Virus record (IMG/VR): IMGVR_UViG_3300013132_004405
Location: 1 to 27,157 of that record
Reading direction: 5' to 3' (one strand)
DNA: 27,157 nucleotides
Origin: a virus
In this document: piece by piece, positions 9,741-16,743 of the stretch
How the letters are laid out: each line of letters begins with the position of its first letter
Numbering within the stretch: the first letter of the stretch is position 1
Program-made: the position numbers and the translations under genes
Notes under the pieces: model-generated
Databases searched by the model: none
What the model was told of the DNA's origin: nothing
Seen by the model: the letters and a program-made list of their open reading frames with translations, nothing else

Positions 9741-10034
9741 ATGGCTTTCCCTTACCTTATACAAGTGGTTTCCGATGGCGATAAGCCAAGACTTTTGGAG
9801 GTTGTGGTTGTAACGGGAAAGACTGAGTGGAGACGCTATTTCGCTAGTGGTTCCCAAGAAAAAAGTTTTGACAAAGCCAAAGAATATAGGGACATGTTCT
9901 CCACGCGTCAAAAGGCTATGGATATGTTGAAGACGGGAATGTCGCCGACAGAGATTAACTTCAAAGAAGGGGCATCAAAAGAAGATATTGATAATGCCCT
10001 AAAAAAACTCAAAGAAGACAACCAAAAAAAATAG
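9741..10034 (+). CDS. Small charged protein (97 aa), unknown
   Basis: The ATG at 9741 is chosen because AGGA at 9730-9733 lies 7 nt upstream; an in-frame TTG at 9735 is possible but less likely. The N-terminal half is beta-prone and hydrophobic, the C-terminal half is Lys/Asp-rich and helical. No family is recognised. It sits 14 nt after the 1320-aa kinase-like gene and before the 97-aa/375-aa pair, so it belongs to the virion block. A run of eight A residues lies just before the stop. It may be another small partner of the giant proteins, by position and size only. Confidence 0.7.
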   Translation: MAFPYLIQVVSDGDKPRLLEVVVVTGKTEWRRYFASGSQEKSFDKAKEYRDMFSTRQKAMDMLKTGMSPTEINFKEGASKEDIDNALKKLKEDNQKK

Positions 10035-10115
10035 TTACAATCTGTCCACTTTTGGTTAGTGGTATTATTTAAACACTGTCCGCACAGCGTTTGACAGACC
10101 ATTGGAAAGACCTAA

Positions 10116-10409
10116 ATGAAAACTTCATTCATCGTCAGAAACCGCGAAGACAAGCCGTATTTCGTCGCCACAACATCGGATGTTGGAACAACCTTTCGCG
10201 CAATCACCGAAGATGCTAAAGGGCTGGTTGACGCTTTCAAAGATGAATACAAAAATTCAAAAATAACAAAACAGGAACTAAGCGTCGCCCTTGACCGCGG
10301 GATGACCGTAGAAGGTCCGATGCCTGAAACGCTTGTTGCACAGGCTCTCCGACGCGAACTCAAACCAAAAGAAAAATCAGAAGACCAAGTTTCTGCGAAA
10401 GACAAATAA
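10116..10409 (+). CDS. Stand-alone version of the N-terminal domain of the 1407-aa protein
   Basis: The start has GGAAAG (10104-10109) 6 nt upstream. Most of this 97-aa protein aligns with residues 1-75 of the 1407-aa protein: shared positions include MK..F.VR, D.PY, G..F, DxF...YKN, a QEL..ALD segment and a T.EGP motif, about 40% identity by eye. The Lys/Glu-rich tail is unique. Its stop overlaps the ATG of the 375-aa Cys-repeat protein by one base (TAATG), indicating coupling. Because the same domain is fused to a giant protein elsewhere in the block, it probably binds or caps a Cys-module protein, most likely the one encoded immediately downstream (inference). Biochemical role unknown. Confidence 0.75.
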   Translation: MKTSFIVRNREDKPYFVATTSDVGTTFRAITEDAKGLVDAFKDEYKNSKITKQELSVALDRGMTVEGPMPETLVAQALRRELKPKEKSEDQVSAKDK

Positions 10410-11536
10410 TGGACGAAAAAGGCGATACGCCGAAGGTAAGCCGTGAACAAGCGCTCATGGTTGCTCGTCAACTCGGTTGCCGCGGTGCGCATGAGCATGA
10501 CGGTTCATGGATGCCATGTGCCTCTCACGATGAGTTTCTTTCGGTTCGCAAGGGCTCCAATGAGATGCGTAAAGCATCAGCAAAAAGTGTTCGCGTTCAC
10601 AGAACAGAGTTAGAGCATCGCGCTGCCCTAACAGAATCAAAATCTGGTGAAATGTACGAGACTCGTGCAATGGCAGAGGAAGCATCCCGCAAGCGTGGGT
10701 GCAAGGGTGTGCGGACAATTATTTTTGGTGGACACAAGTACTATGCGCCGTGTGTGGCAACTGAGCGGTTTGACCCCCTACGGGAACGAGGTGTTGCAGG
10801 TATTGAAACCTTGCCCGATGGTGGTCTTGTTTCTGCCAAGTCCGAGAACTGTTGTCCTGATTCAAATATGGAGGGTAAGAGTTTCGTTAATCGTGTGAGT
10901 AGGTCAACCGACCCCGATGTGTTTCAAAATCCTGATTCTGCTCGTGTGCGGGCAAGAAACTTGGGGTGTATCGGAATCAGGCGATATACGGCTAGTGACG
11001 GCAAAACCGTTTGGTTGCCATGCTCTAACGGTTCTGACTACAACAGGGTTATGGGTCTGCGGACAGATAGGTCGCCAAAGAAGAATCCTCGTGTGCGAAC
11101 CGGCAAGAAATCTTTTGATGGTTTGCGTGATATGCAACAGAAAATGATTACCCGACCCAAAAAACGTTTGCCGAATGTGGGCAGTGAAACTATCAATGAT
11201 TTAGCGATTCTTGTGCGTAAACATAATGCGTCCGTCAAGAAGCAGGCTTACAAAACTAATTTGCGTGATGTTAAGCAGGTATATTTGCGCGGGTTGATTG
11301 CTGGTTCTGAGGCGGATGCCAAGAAGCGTGTATTAACTTTTCTCAAGGCGATGAGTTCGGATGAGCCGATGCCTCGCGGTTCACGAATGGACTTTGATTT
11401 GGTTCCCGACAACCATCCATCCAAGGAAGTGAAATCAGTCAAGAAAGACGGCTATTTCACCGATGGAACAAACGGTGTAAAGATTATTGATGGTTGTTGT
11501 CCGCAAAATGTTGTCAGGCGACACAAACTCTCTTAG
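10409..11536 (+). CDS. Cys-pair repeat protein (375 aa), probable head-associated protein
   Basis: Three repeats of a small Cys-pair unit are visible: LGCRG...W-M-P-C near residues 22-37, RGCKG...YAPC, and LGCIG...WLPC. Each has a first Cys in a GC-x-G context and a second Cys after W/A-x-P or A-P about 13-18 residues later, preceded by an Ala/Arg-rich helix. Two CC pairs (ENCCPD mid-protein and DGCCPQ near the C-terminus) are extra. The C-terminal half is basic and helical with no motif I know. Cys spacing could bind metal or form disulfides. It lies directly upstream of the major capsid gene, where scaffold, protease or minor head genes usually lie, but no protease catalytic motif is evident. 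Function unknown; structural role inferred from place. Confidence 0.75.
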   Translation: MDEKGDTPKVSREQALMVARQLGCRGAHEHDGSWMPCASHDEFLSVRKGSNEMRKASAKSVRVHRTELEHRAALTESKSGEMYETRAMAEEASRKRGCKGVRTIIFGGHKYYAPCVATERFDPLRERGVAGIETLPDGGLVSAKSENCCPDSNMEGKSFVNRVSRSTDPDVFQNPDSARVRARNLGCIGIRRYTASDGKTVWLPCSNGSDYNRVMGLRTDRSPKKNPRVRTGKKSFDGLRDMQQKMITRPKKRLPNVGSETINDLAILVRKHNASVKKQAYKTNLRDVKQVYLRGLIAGSEADAKKRVLTFLKAMSSDEPMPRGSRMDFDLVPDNHPSKEVKSVKKDGYFTDGTNGVKIIDGCCPQNVVRRHKLS

Positions 11537-11597
11537 TTGCAAGCCATAACAACAAAACATGTTATTCTCGTATTGTCAGTAGATGAATAGTTTACTG

Positions 11598-11626
11598 TGA
11601 CTGGGTGCTTACCTAAGTCGTATAAC
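11598..11626 (+). promoter_or_regulatory. Candidate promoter for the major capsid gene
   Basis: TATAAC at 11621-11626 is a good -10 box; the -35 region (around TGACTG, 11598-11603) is weak. Transcription from here would give a ~33-nt leader containing the strong ribosome binding site. The 129-nt gap before the capsid gene also holds TATTGT near 11571 as an alternative -10. Moderate to weak support. Confidence 0.35.
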
Positions 11627-11652
11627 GATTACAACCACCCAACACATTCCCC

Positions 11653-11660
11653 AGGAGGGA
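11653..11660 (+). promoter_or_regulatory. Strong Shine-Dalgarno deciding the capsid start
   Basis: AGGAGGGA lies 5 nt upstream of ATG 11666. It is the best ribosome binding site in the window and rules out the in-frame GTG at 11597, which would add 23 residues unlike a capsid N-terminus. Confidence 0.8.
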
Positions 11661-11665
11661 TTCAA

Positions 11666-12985
11666 ATGTCTGATGACATTCGCCTTCGCGAACTGCAAAC
11701 CGCACTTCGCGAAAAGATGACAGACAACAAGACCATCGCCGACTCTTTCAAAGTTGAAGACGGCACGGTTGTTGTTTCTGCAGAACAAAAGAGCGCGTTC
11801 GACCGCAACATGTCGGACATCCGCGAAATCAAGAGCCTGATTGAAGGCATGGAGAGCATGCGCGATGCAGAGAAGTGGGCTTCACAGCCCGCCTCTGAGT
11901 CGGTCGCAAGCGCCGCCGCTCAGCCAGTTCAGCAACTGACCTCGCGTGAAATCAAGAGCATCGGTGATGCGTTCCTCGCTTCAGAGGAGTTCAAGTCCCT
12001 GAAGTCAGGTCGCAATGGCGCGAACATGCCTGCCCCGTTTGAGTACAACGTGAAGGATGTCTTCACGAGTATGCCAACTGGTCCGGCGTCGCCACTTTCG
12101 TCGGTTGAGCAGTTCGGTACGTTCCAGCGCGACCCGATGGTCGTTGCCCCGACTCGTACCCGTCGCGTCCGCGACCTCTTCCCGAAGCGCACCACCAACG
12201 CTGCCGTGATTGAGTACTTCCGTCAAATCGGCTACACCTCCCCGTCTGGCATGACGCCTCCGACCAACAACGCGGCAACTGTTGCTGAGCGCTCGGGTTC
12301 GCCCGCAGTGTTCGCCACCAAGCCGCAGTCGGGTCTGAAGTTCACTGGACATCAGGCACCGGTTCGTACGATGGCTCACTGGGAAGCCGCTCACCGCAAT
12401 GTCCTTGCCGATGAGCCGCAACTCCGTAGCATCATCGACAACGAACTGATGTACGGTCTGCGCCTCCTTGAGGACACCCAAATCCTCAACGGTGACGGAA
12501 CGGGCGAGAACCTTGAAGGTGTTCTCAACACCACCGGCATCCAGACCTACTCGTGGTCTGCAGGTGGCGTGGGCGACCTCAAGGCGGATGCAATCCGTCG
12601 TGCGGCAACGCTCTCGTTCCTCGCGTACTACGAGCCGACGGGCGTCGTGATGCACCCGAACGACTGGGAGGACATTGAACTGTCCAAGGATGACAACGGT
12701 CAGTACCTCGTTGCTGTGTCGGTCGCCCTTGGTGGTCAGCCTCGCCTGTGGCGCATCCCTGTTGTGGACACACCCGCAATCGCAGAAGGCACCGCACTTG
12801 TCGGCGCATTCGGCACCGCGGCGCAAATCTACGACCGCGAGACGGCGAACATCCGCATCAGCGAGCAGCACGCAGACTTCTTCGTGCGTAACGCAATCGT
12901 GATTCTTGCCGAGCAGCGCCTTGCGCTTGCTGTCAAGCGTCCGGAAGCGTTCGTCGAAGTCACGTTTGACGGTGCACCTGCCTGA
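11666..12985 (+). CDS. Major capsid protein, HK97 fold
   Basis: This 439-aa protein is the shell-forming subunit. The first ~100 residues are charged and helical, like the delta/scaffolding domain of HK97-type capsids that is often cleaved; the Ala/Ser/Pro-rich stretch around residues 65-80 would be a plausible hinge. The core shows typical family features: DEPQLRSIIDNEL helix, LEDTQILNGDGTG followed by L.GVLN, the V.HP.DW strand, and VVDTPAI followed by G.FG.AA.IYDR near the C-terminus. Length is normal for the family. The start is fixed by AGGAGGGA. The gene is visibly richer in G/C-ending codons than its neighbours, consistent with high expression, and is closed by a strong terminator, so it may be expressed as its own transcript. 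No separate scaffold or maturation protease is recognisable in the window. Confidence 0.93.
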   Translation: MSDDIRLRELQTALREKMTDNKTIADSFKVEDGTVVVSAEQKSAFDRNMSDIREIKSLIEGMESMRDAEKWASQPASESVASAAAQPVQQLTSREIKSIGDAFLASEEFKSLKSGRNGANMPAPFEYNVKDVFTSMPTGPASPLSSVEQFGTFQRDPMVVAPTRTRRVRDLFPKRTTNAAVIEYFRQIGYTSPSGMTPPTNNAATVAERSGSPAVFATKPQSGLKFTGHQAPVRTMAHWEAAHRNVLADEPQLRSIIDNELMYGLRLLEDTQILNGDGTGENLEGVLNTTGIQTYSWSAGGVGDLKADAIRRAATLSFLAYYEPTGVVMHPNDWEDIELSKDDNGQYLVAVSVALGGQPRLWRIPVVDTPAIAEGTALVGAFGTAAQIYDRETANIRISEQHADFFVRNAIVILAEQRLALAVKRPEAFVEVTFDGAPA

Positions 12986-12986
12986 T

Positions 12987-13002
12987 AACGGCTGACGCCG
13001 TT
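12987..13002 (+). terminator. Small hairpin just after the capsid stop
   Basis: AACGGC-TGAC-GCCGTT is a perfect 6-bp stem with a 4-nt loop immediately after the capsid stop codon. There is no U-run, so it is more likely an mRNA 3' stabiliser or the outer part of the terminator region than a terminator itself. Confidence 0.45.
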
Positions 13003-13003
13003 C

Positions 13004-13062
13004 AAAGCGTCGCCCCCGCCAAGACCCAGAAACATTGGGTTGAGGCGGGGGCTTCGCTTTTT
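13004..13062 (+). terminator. Rho-independent terminator after the capsid gene
   Basis: A long hairpin: the arm with AAGCG and GCCCCCGCC (13005-13020) pairs with GGCGGGGGC and TTCGCTT (13044-13060), with an inner ACCCAG/TTGGGT stem, then a T-rich run. Only two mismatches interrupt the long stem. It separates capsid transcription from the next gene, whose own -10 box begins five bases later. Confidence 0.88.
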
Positions 13063-13066
13063 ATGG

Positions 13067-13072
13067 GATAAT
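13067..13072 (+). promoter_or_regulatory. -10 box for a leaderless transcript
   Basis: GATAAT lies 7 nt before ATG 13080 and right after the terminator. No clear -35 is seen. The spacing matches other start codons in the window that directly follow a -10 box. Confidence 0.5.
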
Positions 13073-13079
13073 TACTGTG

Positions 13080-14639
13080 ATGTCTGACGAAATTCGCATA
13101 AAAATTCTTGGACTAAACATCGGCAATATACGACGTGTTGCGCTTGGCGGAAAACCCAAATTTCCCAAGGATGGAGATGGTGACGGAATGTTCACCATGC
13201 CGGGTAGTGACGAGGACAAAACACCCCTTGTTACCGCACTTCGTTATGCCATCAACAGTCTTCGTAGTTTTCGTATAAAAAAATTTGAATTAAGACAAGA
13301 TAGTCCACAAAAATCGGAAGTTGTTCGCAAATGGCTAATTGAGGCAAAGTCTGGTGGTTTCACTGCAGACAGAAATCTCAAAATGGATGTTAAGCAAGGC
13401 ATATCGGTGGGCAGGAATAAGCACGGTATGTCGGTGGATATGGATAAGGTTTTTGATGAAAATGGCGAGGTTCGCGAGGATGCGATTGACCGCGTGATTG
13501 CATGGATGGAATATCACGGGGAAAGAATTTTTGACGAACCGCTAGAGGGTGCGAGGCAAGTTGGGATTGGGGCTTGGGTTGAGAAAGGGATGTTTTATAT
13601 TGATGTTGTTGACATCTATGAGAACAATGAACAAAACAGGGAACGGGCTTACGAGTTGGGTAAAGCGCAGAATCAAAAGTCAATTGCTTTTCTTGAGAGG
13701 TTGTGGAGGGCTAAAGAAACAAACGAAAAAGAGGACTGGGACAACGCTTTTTTGACAACCGATGGCGATGGGGCAGATACGATTCCTTGGTATACCTTTG
13801 ACCCGATAGTAGAAATGATGCGGTCAAAGAGAAAACCATCTGCCGCTAATGCCAAACCCGCCATTGTGGAACCCAAGAATATGGATAGAACTGGTCCTGA
13901 GAATGTGACCATGCAATTGGCTGAGCCCATTCCAATGTTTGCCAAACATTTGAATGGTGATTTCAGTGATGTTGTAGCAGTTGCGCCCGAGAAAAGACAA
14001 CGAATTGCCGACCATTACGACTTACAGCCAGAGGTTGATGAAAAAGCAAAGAAAGCGTATGACGAACTCAAAGAAGAAGTTGAGCGTCAATTTGAAATGC
14101 TGAGAGAAATGGGTATAACCGTAGAGTTTGTGGACTACGACCCCTATGACGGATTCCATTCAATGCGAAAAGATGTTGTTGAGAACAAGCGTCTGAAGGT
14201 TATGAAAACATCGGTGACTGGTTCTCATCCATATTGGGATGACGACACAAACGACAAATTTAGGGCTGTTCACGATGTATTTGGACATCTTGCCACAGGG
14301 CGTGGGTTTGACCGACATGGGGAGGAGGCGGCGTATCAGGCTCACAAGTCAATGATGCCCGAATCGGTTCATGGTGCTCTGGCAATGGAGACAAGGGGGC
14401 AAAACGCCTTTGTTTTGGCGAGGGGTGATTTTCCCAAACAGAAGGCAGGAATATTGCCTGACGAACTTGCCAAGCGTCTCCGTGGTTCGTCGCGCTCACA
14501 AATAGAGGGAATGATTACAGCAGATGATGACAATTTGTATGAAATGGGCGGCTCTCACCATATTTCTGGCGGTCGTTATTTCAAGAACAACAGGACAGGT
14601 TCTAAACAACTTTCTTTTCGTATAATAGTGGTTGGGTGA
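13080..14639 (+). CDS. Phage protein with DGDGDG N-terminus and C-terminal HDxFGH...ETRGQ domain
   Basis: About 519 aa. The N-terminus has a DGDGDGMF motif (about residues 30-40) of acidic Asp-Gly type that could bind calcium. The middle is charged and unassigned. The C-terminal domain contains HDVFGH (His398, His403), GEEAAYQAH (Glu415, Glu416) and METRGQ (Glu437). A similar HD.FGH...ETRGQ domain is, to my memory, recurrent in uncharacterised phage proteins. The His-x4-His plus a Glu ~34 residues later resembles the non-heme iron ligand set of pterin-dependent aromatic amino-acid hydroxylases (H(D/E)xxGH then E); this is inference, not an established assignment. The start is ATG 13080, 7 nt after a GATAAT box; GTG 13077 is the alternative. 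It follows the capsid terminator and is transcribed separately. Confidence 0.7.
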   Translation: MSDEIRIKILGLNIGNIRRVALGGKPKFPKDGDGDGMFTMPGSDEDKTPLVTALRYAINSLRSFRIKKFELRQDSPQKSEVVRKWLIEAKSGGFTADRNLKMDVKQGISVGRNKHGMSVDMDKVFDENGEVREDAIDRVIAWMEYHGERIFDEPLEGARQVGIGAWVEKGMFYIDVVDIYENNEQNRERAYELGKAQNQKSIAFLERLWRAKETNEKEDWDNAFLTTDGDGADTIPWYTFDPIVEMMRSKRKPSAANAKPAIVEPKNMDRTGPENVTMQLAEPIPMFAKHLNGDFSDVVAVAPEKRQRIADHYDLQPEVDEKAKKAYDELKEEVERQFEMLREMGITVEFVDYDPYDGFHSMRKDVVENKRLKVMKTSVTGSHPYWDDDTNDKFRAVHDVFGHLATGRGFDRHGEEAAYQAHKSMMPESVHGALAMETRGQNAFVLARGDFPKQKAGILPDELAKRLRGSSRSQIEGMITADDDNLYEMGGSHHISGGRYFKNNRTGSKQLSFRIIVVG

Positions 14640-14642
14640 TGT

Positions 14643-14804
14643 ATGGCTGACAGTAAGAACCGTTTCGTCTTCCGAAATAGCAACATTCCAAAAAACTATT
14701 GGACGATGACCACCGAGCAAAAACGGGAATGGGTCAAACAGTTTCTGCAAACTTTCAGCGGAAATGAAGAAGTCAAAAAACGCTCCAATGGCAATAGCGA
14801 GTGA
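14643..14804 (+). CDS. Small protein (53 aa), unknown
   Basis: A 53-codon frame begins at ATG 14643, four bases after the stop of the preceding gene, with GGGTGATG upstream as a weak ribosome binding site and a perfect TATAAT at 14621-14626. The product is basic with aromatic residues (YW and EW near the middle) and looks like a real protein rather than noise: it includes a TTEQKREWVKQFL amphipathic helix. Family unknown. Confidence 0.55.
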   Translation: MADSKNRFVFRNSNIPKNYWTMTTEQKREWVKQFLQTFSGNEEVKKRSNGNSE

Positions 14805-14821
14805 AGAACTTTATTTTGTGA

Positions 14822-14827
14822 GATAAT
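14822..14827 (+). promoter_or_regulatory. -10 box upstream of a leaderless small gene
   Basis: GATAAT ends 6 nt before ATG 14834, the same arrangement as at 13067. The upstream -35 region is not clear. Confidence 0.4.
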
Positions 14828-14833
14828 TGACGA

Positions 14834-14962
14834 ATGTTTATTCGTCTATGGTTTTACATAATTTCGTTGTGGTACAGAATGAATATCCACATCAGCGATA
14901 TCCGTATCAGACGAATAGATGCATCAATCATGAAACAGGACCTAGGTGATAAAGATGAGTGA
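14834..14962 (+). CDS. Possible small protein (42 aa), hydrophobic N-terminus
   Basis: A 42-codon frame starts 6 nt after GATAAT. Its first ~15 residues are hydrophobic and aromatic (FIRLWFYIISLWY), which could be a membrane anchor, followed by an Ile/Arg-rich part and an acidic tail. It overlaps the start of the nuclease gene by 8 nt, so if translated it may serve to couple nuclease translation. It could also be chance; support is the promoter spacing and overlap only. Confidence 0.35.
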   Translation: MFIRLWFYIISLWYRMNIHISDIRIRRIDASIMKQDLGDKDE

Positions 14963-15359
14963 ACGATTTTGGTACGGTGCCAAACCGCTAAAAGTTATTG
15001 ATGGCGACACTATTGATTTGATAATTGACCTTGGATTCAATATCCACCACAAGATTCGTGTCCGTCTTTATGGTGTGAATGCACCCGAGTCACGAACGAA
15101 AGATGCGGCGGAAAAACAACTCGGTTTGAAAGCGAAATCATTCACTTCTGATTGGCTTACAAACCATCAGTGGGTTTATGTGAACACAATTCCCGACAAA
15201 AACGACAAGTATGGTCGCATTCTTGCCCGCATCTTCTCGTCAGACAAAGTGAATGACCCCAAAACGGCTTGCCTGAACACGGACATTATCCAAGCGGGCT
15301 ATGCGCGAGAGTATTTTGGTGTTGGTGATAAGACTTGGGAAGAGTTTAAAACTAAGTAA
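14955..15359 (+). CDS. Thermonuclease (SNase)-family nuclease
   Basis: Staphylococcal-nuclease-like OB-fold hydrolase of DNA/RNA, 134 aa. The family's catalytic pattern is complete: VIDGDT followed by Asp21, RLYGVNAPE with Arg37 and Glu45 (8 apart, as Arg35/Glu43 in S. aureus nuclease) and KYGR with Arg88 (as Arg87). No signal peptide is present, so it would act in the cytoplasm, perhaps on host DNA for nucleotide recycling, alongside the MazG and ribonucleotide reductase encoded to the right. ATG 14955 is preceded by AGGTGA at proper distance; the in-frame GTG at 14946 is less likely. The stop abuts the end of a convergent gene. Confidence 0.9.
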   Translation: MSERFWYGAKPLKVIDGDTIDLIIDLGFNIHHKIRVRLYGVNAPESRTKDAAEKQLGLKAKSFTSDWLTNHQWVYVNTIPDKNDKYGRILARIFSSDKVNDPKTACLNTDIIQAGYAREYFGVGDKTWEEFKTK

Positions 15360-15368
15360 ATCAGTTTT
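15348..15368. terminator. Weak inverted repeat between convergent genes
   Basis: AAAACT (15348-15353) and AGTTTT (15363-15368) form a 6-bp stem around a 9-nt loop exactly at the junction of the two convergent stops. It could work weakly in both directions but is A/T-rich and short. Confidence 0.25.
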
Positions 15369-15615
15369 CGCGTTTAGCCCAACCCCTGTTGGTTGCACGC
15401 CATGATGACGGTGAGTGATTTGACTCTACCGCTACACGATTATCGGGGTCTTCGTACAAGCGAATGATGTGGGTGCAGGGTTCGTCTTCTGACTCTTCTT
15501 CTCCTGCGGACATTGGGACACCGTCATGGATTGCGCATACTGGTGGACCACACCAACCCTGCTCATAGCCGTACATCATCCATTCTTCCATGTCATTGAA
15601 GTCAGGTGCGCTCAT
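15361..15615 (-). CDS. Conserved actinophage-type acidic protein (84 aa) with Cys/His motif
   Basis: The protein reads W-M-Y-G-Y-E-Q-G-W-C-GPP-V-C, then HDG.P, an acidic stretch, PCTHIIRLY and NHSPSSWR. To my memory, similar short proteins with C...C..HDG....PC.H..R.Y...SP..WR recur across actinobacterial and marine phages without an assigned function. Three Cys and nearby His residues could bind zinc. It is the last gene of the leftward operon and overlaps the upstream coiled-coil gene by ATGA. Confidence 0.75.
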   Translation of the reverse strand: MSAPDFNDMEEWMMYGYEQGWCGPPVCAIHDGVPMSAGEEESEDEPCTHIIRLYEDPDNRVAVESNHSPSSWRATNRGWAKREN

Positions 15616-15881
15616 TTTTTGTATCCCTTGTTATTGCGCGTGATGTTGCGAATCGGTTCAGAGATTTCCGAAATCTTTTTCTGAAGGTCACCTACCGTAC
15701 CCCGAAGACCGCTCCACTCAACATGTGTTTTTTGGTCAACGCGACGGACACCCGTCTGCACCTCTCGCATCAGTTTTCCGATGTCGTTCAGTTTTGTTTC
15801 CACGACATCAAGACGAGCGTTAAGTGTCGCGATTGTGTCTTCAAACTCTTGTTTGAATTTTTCAAATTCTTTCTCGGTCAT
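15612..15881 (-). CDS. Short coiled-coil protein (89 aa)
   Basis: Nearly the whole sequence is a heptad-rich helix (MTEKEFEKFKQEF at the start, LNARLDVVETKLNDIGKLM in the middle), with a basic tail. It has no catalytic motif, signal peptide or membrane segment. Such proteins usually oligomerise. It sits in the phosphatase operon and its stop overlaps the next start (ATGA). Function unknown. Confidence 0.7.
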   Translation of the reverse strand: MTEKEFEKFKQEFEDTIATLNARLDVVETKLNDIGKLMREVQTGVRRVDQKTHVEWSGLRGTVGDLQKKISEISEPIRNITRNNKGYKK

Positions 15882-15922
15882 TGGTCTTTTTCCCTCGGTT
15901 ATATAAATCTACAGTATCGTGC

Positions 15923-16189
15923 CTATTCGGAAACATAACGAGTTTTATCAATTTGTTTGTTCGCCTTTGAAGCAATTGTTTCCCAAACATCGGGTCTGTT
16001 TTTCTTTACCCACCGAGCCGCGAGTTGTGCCCGTTTTGCCTGAAGTACAGCGTAATACCGTGCCGACCCCGAACCGTGTTCGGTTTGTCGGTACTTTTTC
16101 ATGTATTCGCTAGCCGCCTTACGGCACAGCGCACACCTGCACTTGCCATTCGTATAGGCGTTATATGTGCCGTGATTTGTTGCAACCAT
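15923..16189 (-). CDS. Small zinc-motif protein (88 aa)
   Basis: The N-terminus carries NHGT.NAYT.GKCRCALCRKA: a C-x-C-x2-C cluster next to conserved His and Tyr, followed by a basic helical tail. From memory, the HGT...GC.C..CR.A pattern is common in small actinophage proteins and looks like a compact zinc-binding nucleic-acid-associated motif. It lies 4 nt downstream of the phosphatase gene and 41 nt before the coiled-coil gene, so it is in the same leftward transcript. Specific function unknown. Confidence 0.7.
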   Translation of the reverse strand: MVATNHGTYNAYTNGKCRCALCRKAASEYMKKYRQTEHGSGSARYYAVLQAKRAQLAARWVKKNRPDVWETIASKANKQIDKTRYVSE

Positions 16190-16193
16190 GGGA

Positions 16194-16736
16194 TTATTCC
16201 CCTAGGAAGAAAGCGTTCAGAATTTTAAGTAAACGACCCGACTTGAACCCGAACAATCGTTCAAGGTGCTCAACGATGAGTTCGTTTGGTGAGAATGAAC
16301 GCTTATATACATCGCTCAAAGTCTTGTCTTGTTCGTTCCCCCACCAATTGCGACGCGAAACAATGGGGTGATTATGCTTCAGCAAGTGGAAAGCCTCGTG
16401 TTCATTGAATCCGTTGGAGATTGCGATTCCCCACGCCGTAGCGGTAGAGCGACTTATGCCAGCATGACAGTGGACAAGTAGATTTTCTCTACCGTGACCC
16501 CACCCAATCATCTCTCGGACATGCTCAAAAGTTGGAGCATCACCCCAATCGGGTGTCACGACATCATCAAATGTCACGATTTTGTGGTCAGGATGGTTAA
16601 AATCCTTGACCTCTGATTTGCTTGGACCTGCGGTAAGAACGGAAGAGAACTCGTGACAAATCGCCCGAGACTCTTCTAGGTTCCTAACCGTAGGAAGAAG
16701 TAGTTGTCGTTGTGTTGTGTTGGTGCTATTACTCAT
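16194..16736 (-). CDS. Dual-specificity/tyrosine phosphatase-like protein
   Basis: Cysteine-based phosphatase, 180 aa from the chosen start. The signature HCHAGISRS (Cys90 nucleophile, Arg96 phosphate binder) is intact and is preceded by LLV, as in the family P-loop strand. An upstream TFDDV segment supplies Asp candidates for the general acid. An in-frame ATG at 16772 exists, but a good promoter (TTGACA 16772-16767, TACACT 16749-16744) covers that extension and places the transcript start at about ATG 16736, so a leaderless start there is preferred. It is first in a four-gene leftward operon. Target could be protein, RNA 5' ends or lipid phosphate. With two kinase-like proteins in the same genome an opposing role is possible but unproven. 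Confidence 0.85.
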   Translation of the reverse strand: MSNSTNTTQRQLLLPTVRNLEESRAICHEFSSVLTAGPSKSEVKDFNHPDHKIVTFDDVVTPDWGDAPTFEHVREMIGWGHGRENLLVHCHAGISRSTATAWGIAISNGFNEHEAFHLLKHNHPIVSRRNWWGNEQDKTLSDVYKRSFSPNELIVEHLERLFGFKSGRLLKILNAFFLGE

Positions 16737-16743
16737 ATCCATA

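Noticed and set aside
10024-10072. A8 run before the stop at 10034 as a possible -1 frameshift site
   Set aside because: A shift would add only about 13 residues with no downstream domain and no stimulatory structure is evident.
11597-11665. GTG 11597 as the capsid start
   Set aside because: AGGAGGGA just before ATG 11666 is a much better initiation site, and the extra 23 residues do not look like a capsid N-terminus.
12005-12871. 288-aa minus-strand frame opposite the capsid gene
   Set aside because: It lies wholly inside a clear capsid gene and arises from its G/C-rich third positions; the product is Arg/Val-rich with no recognisable domain.
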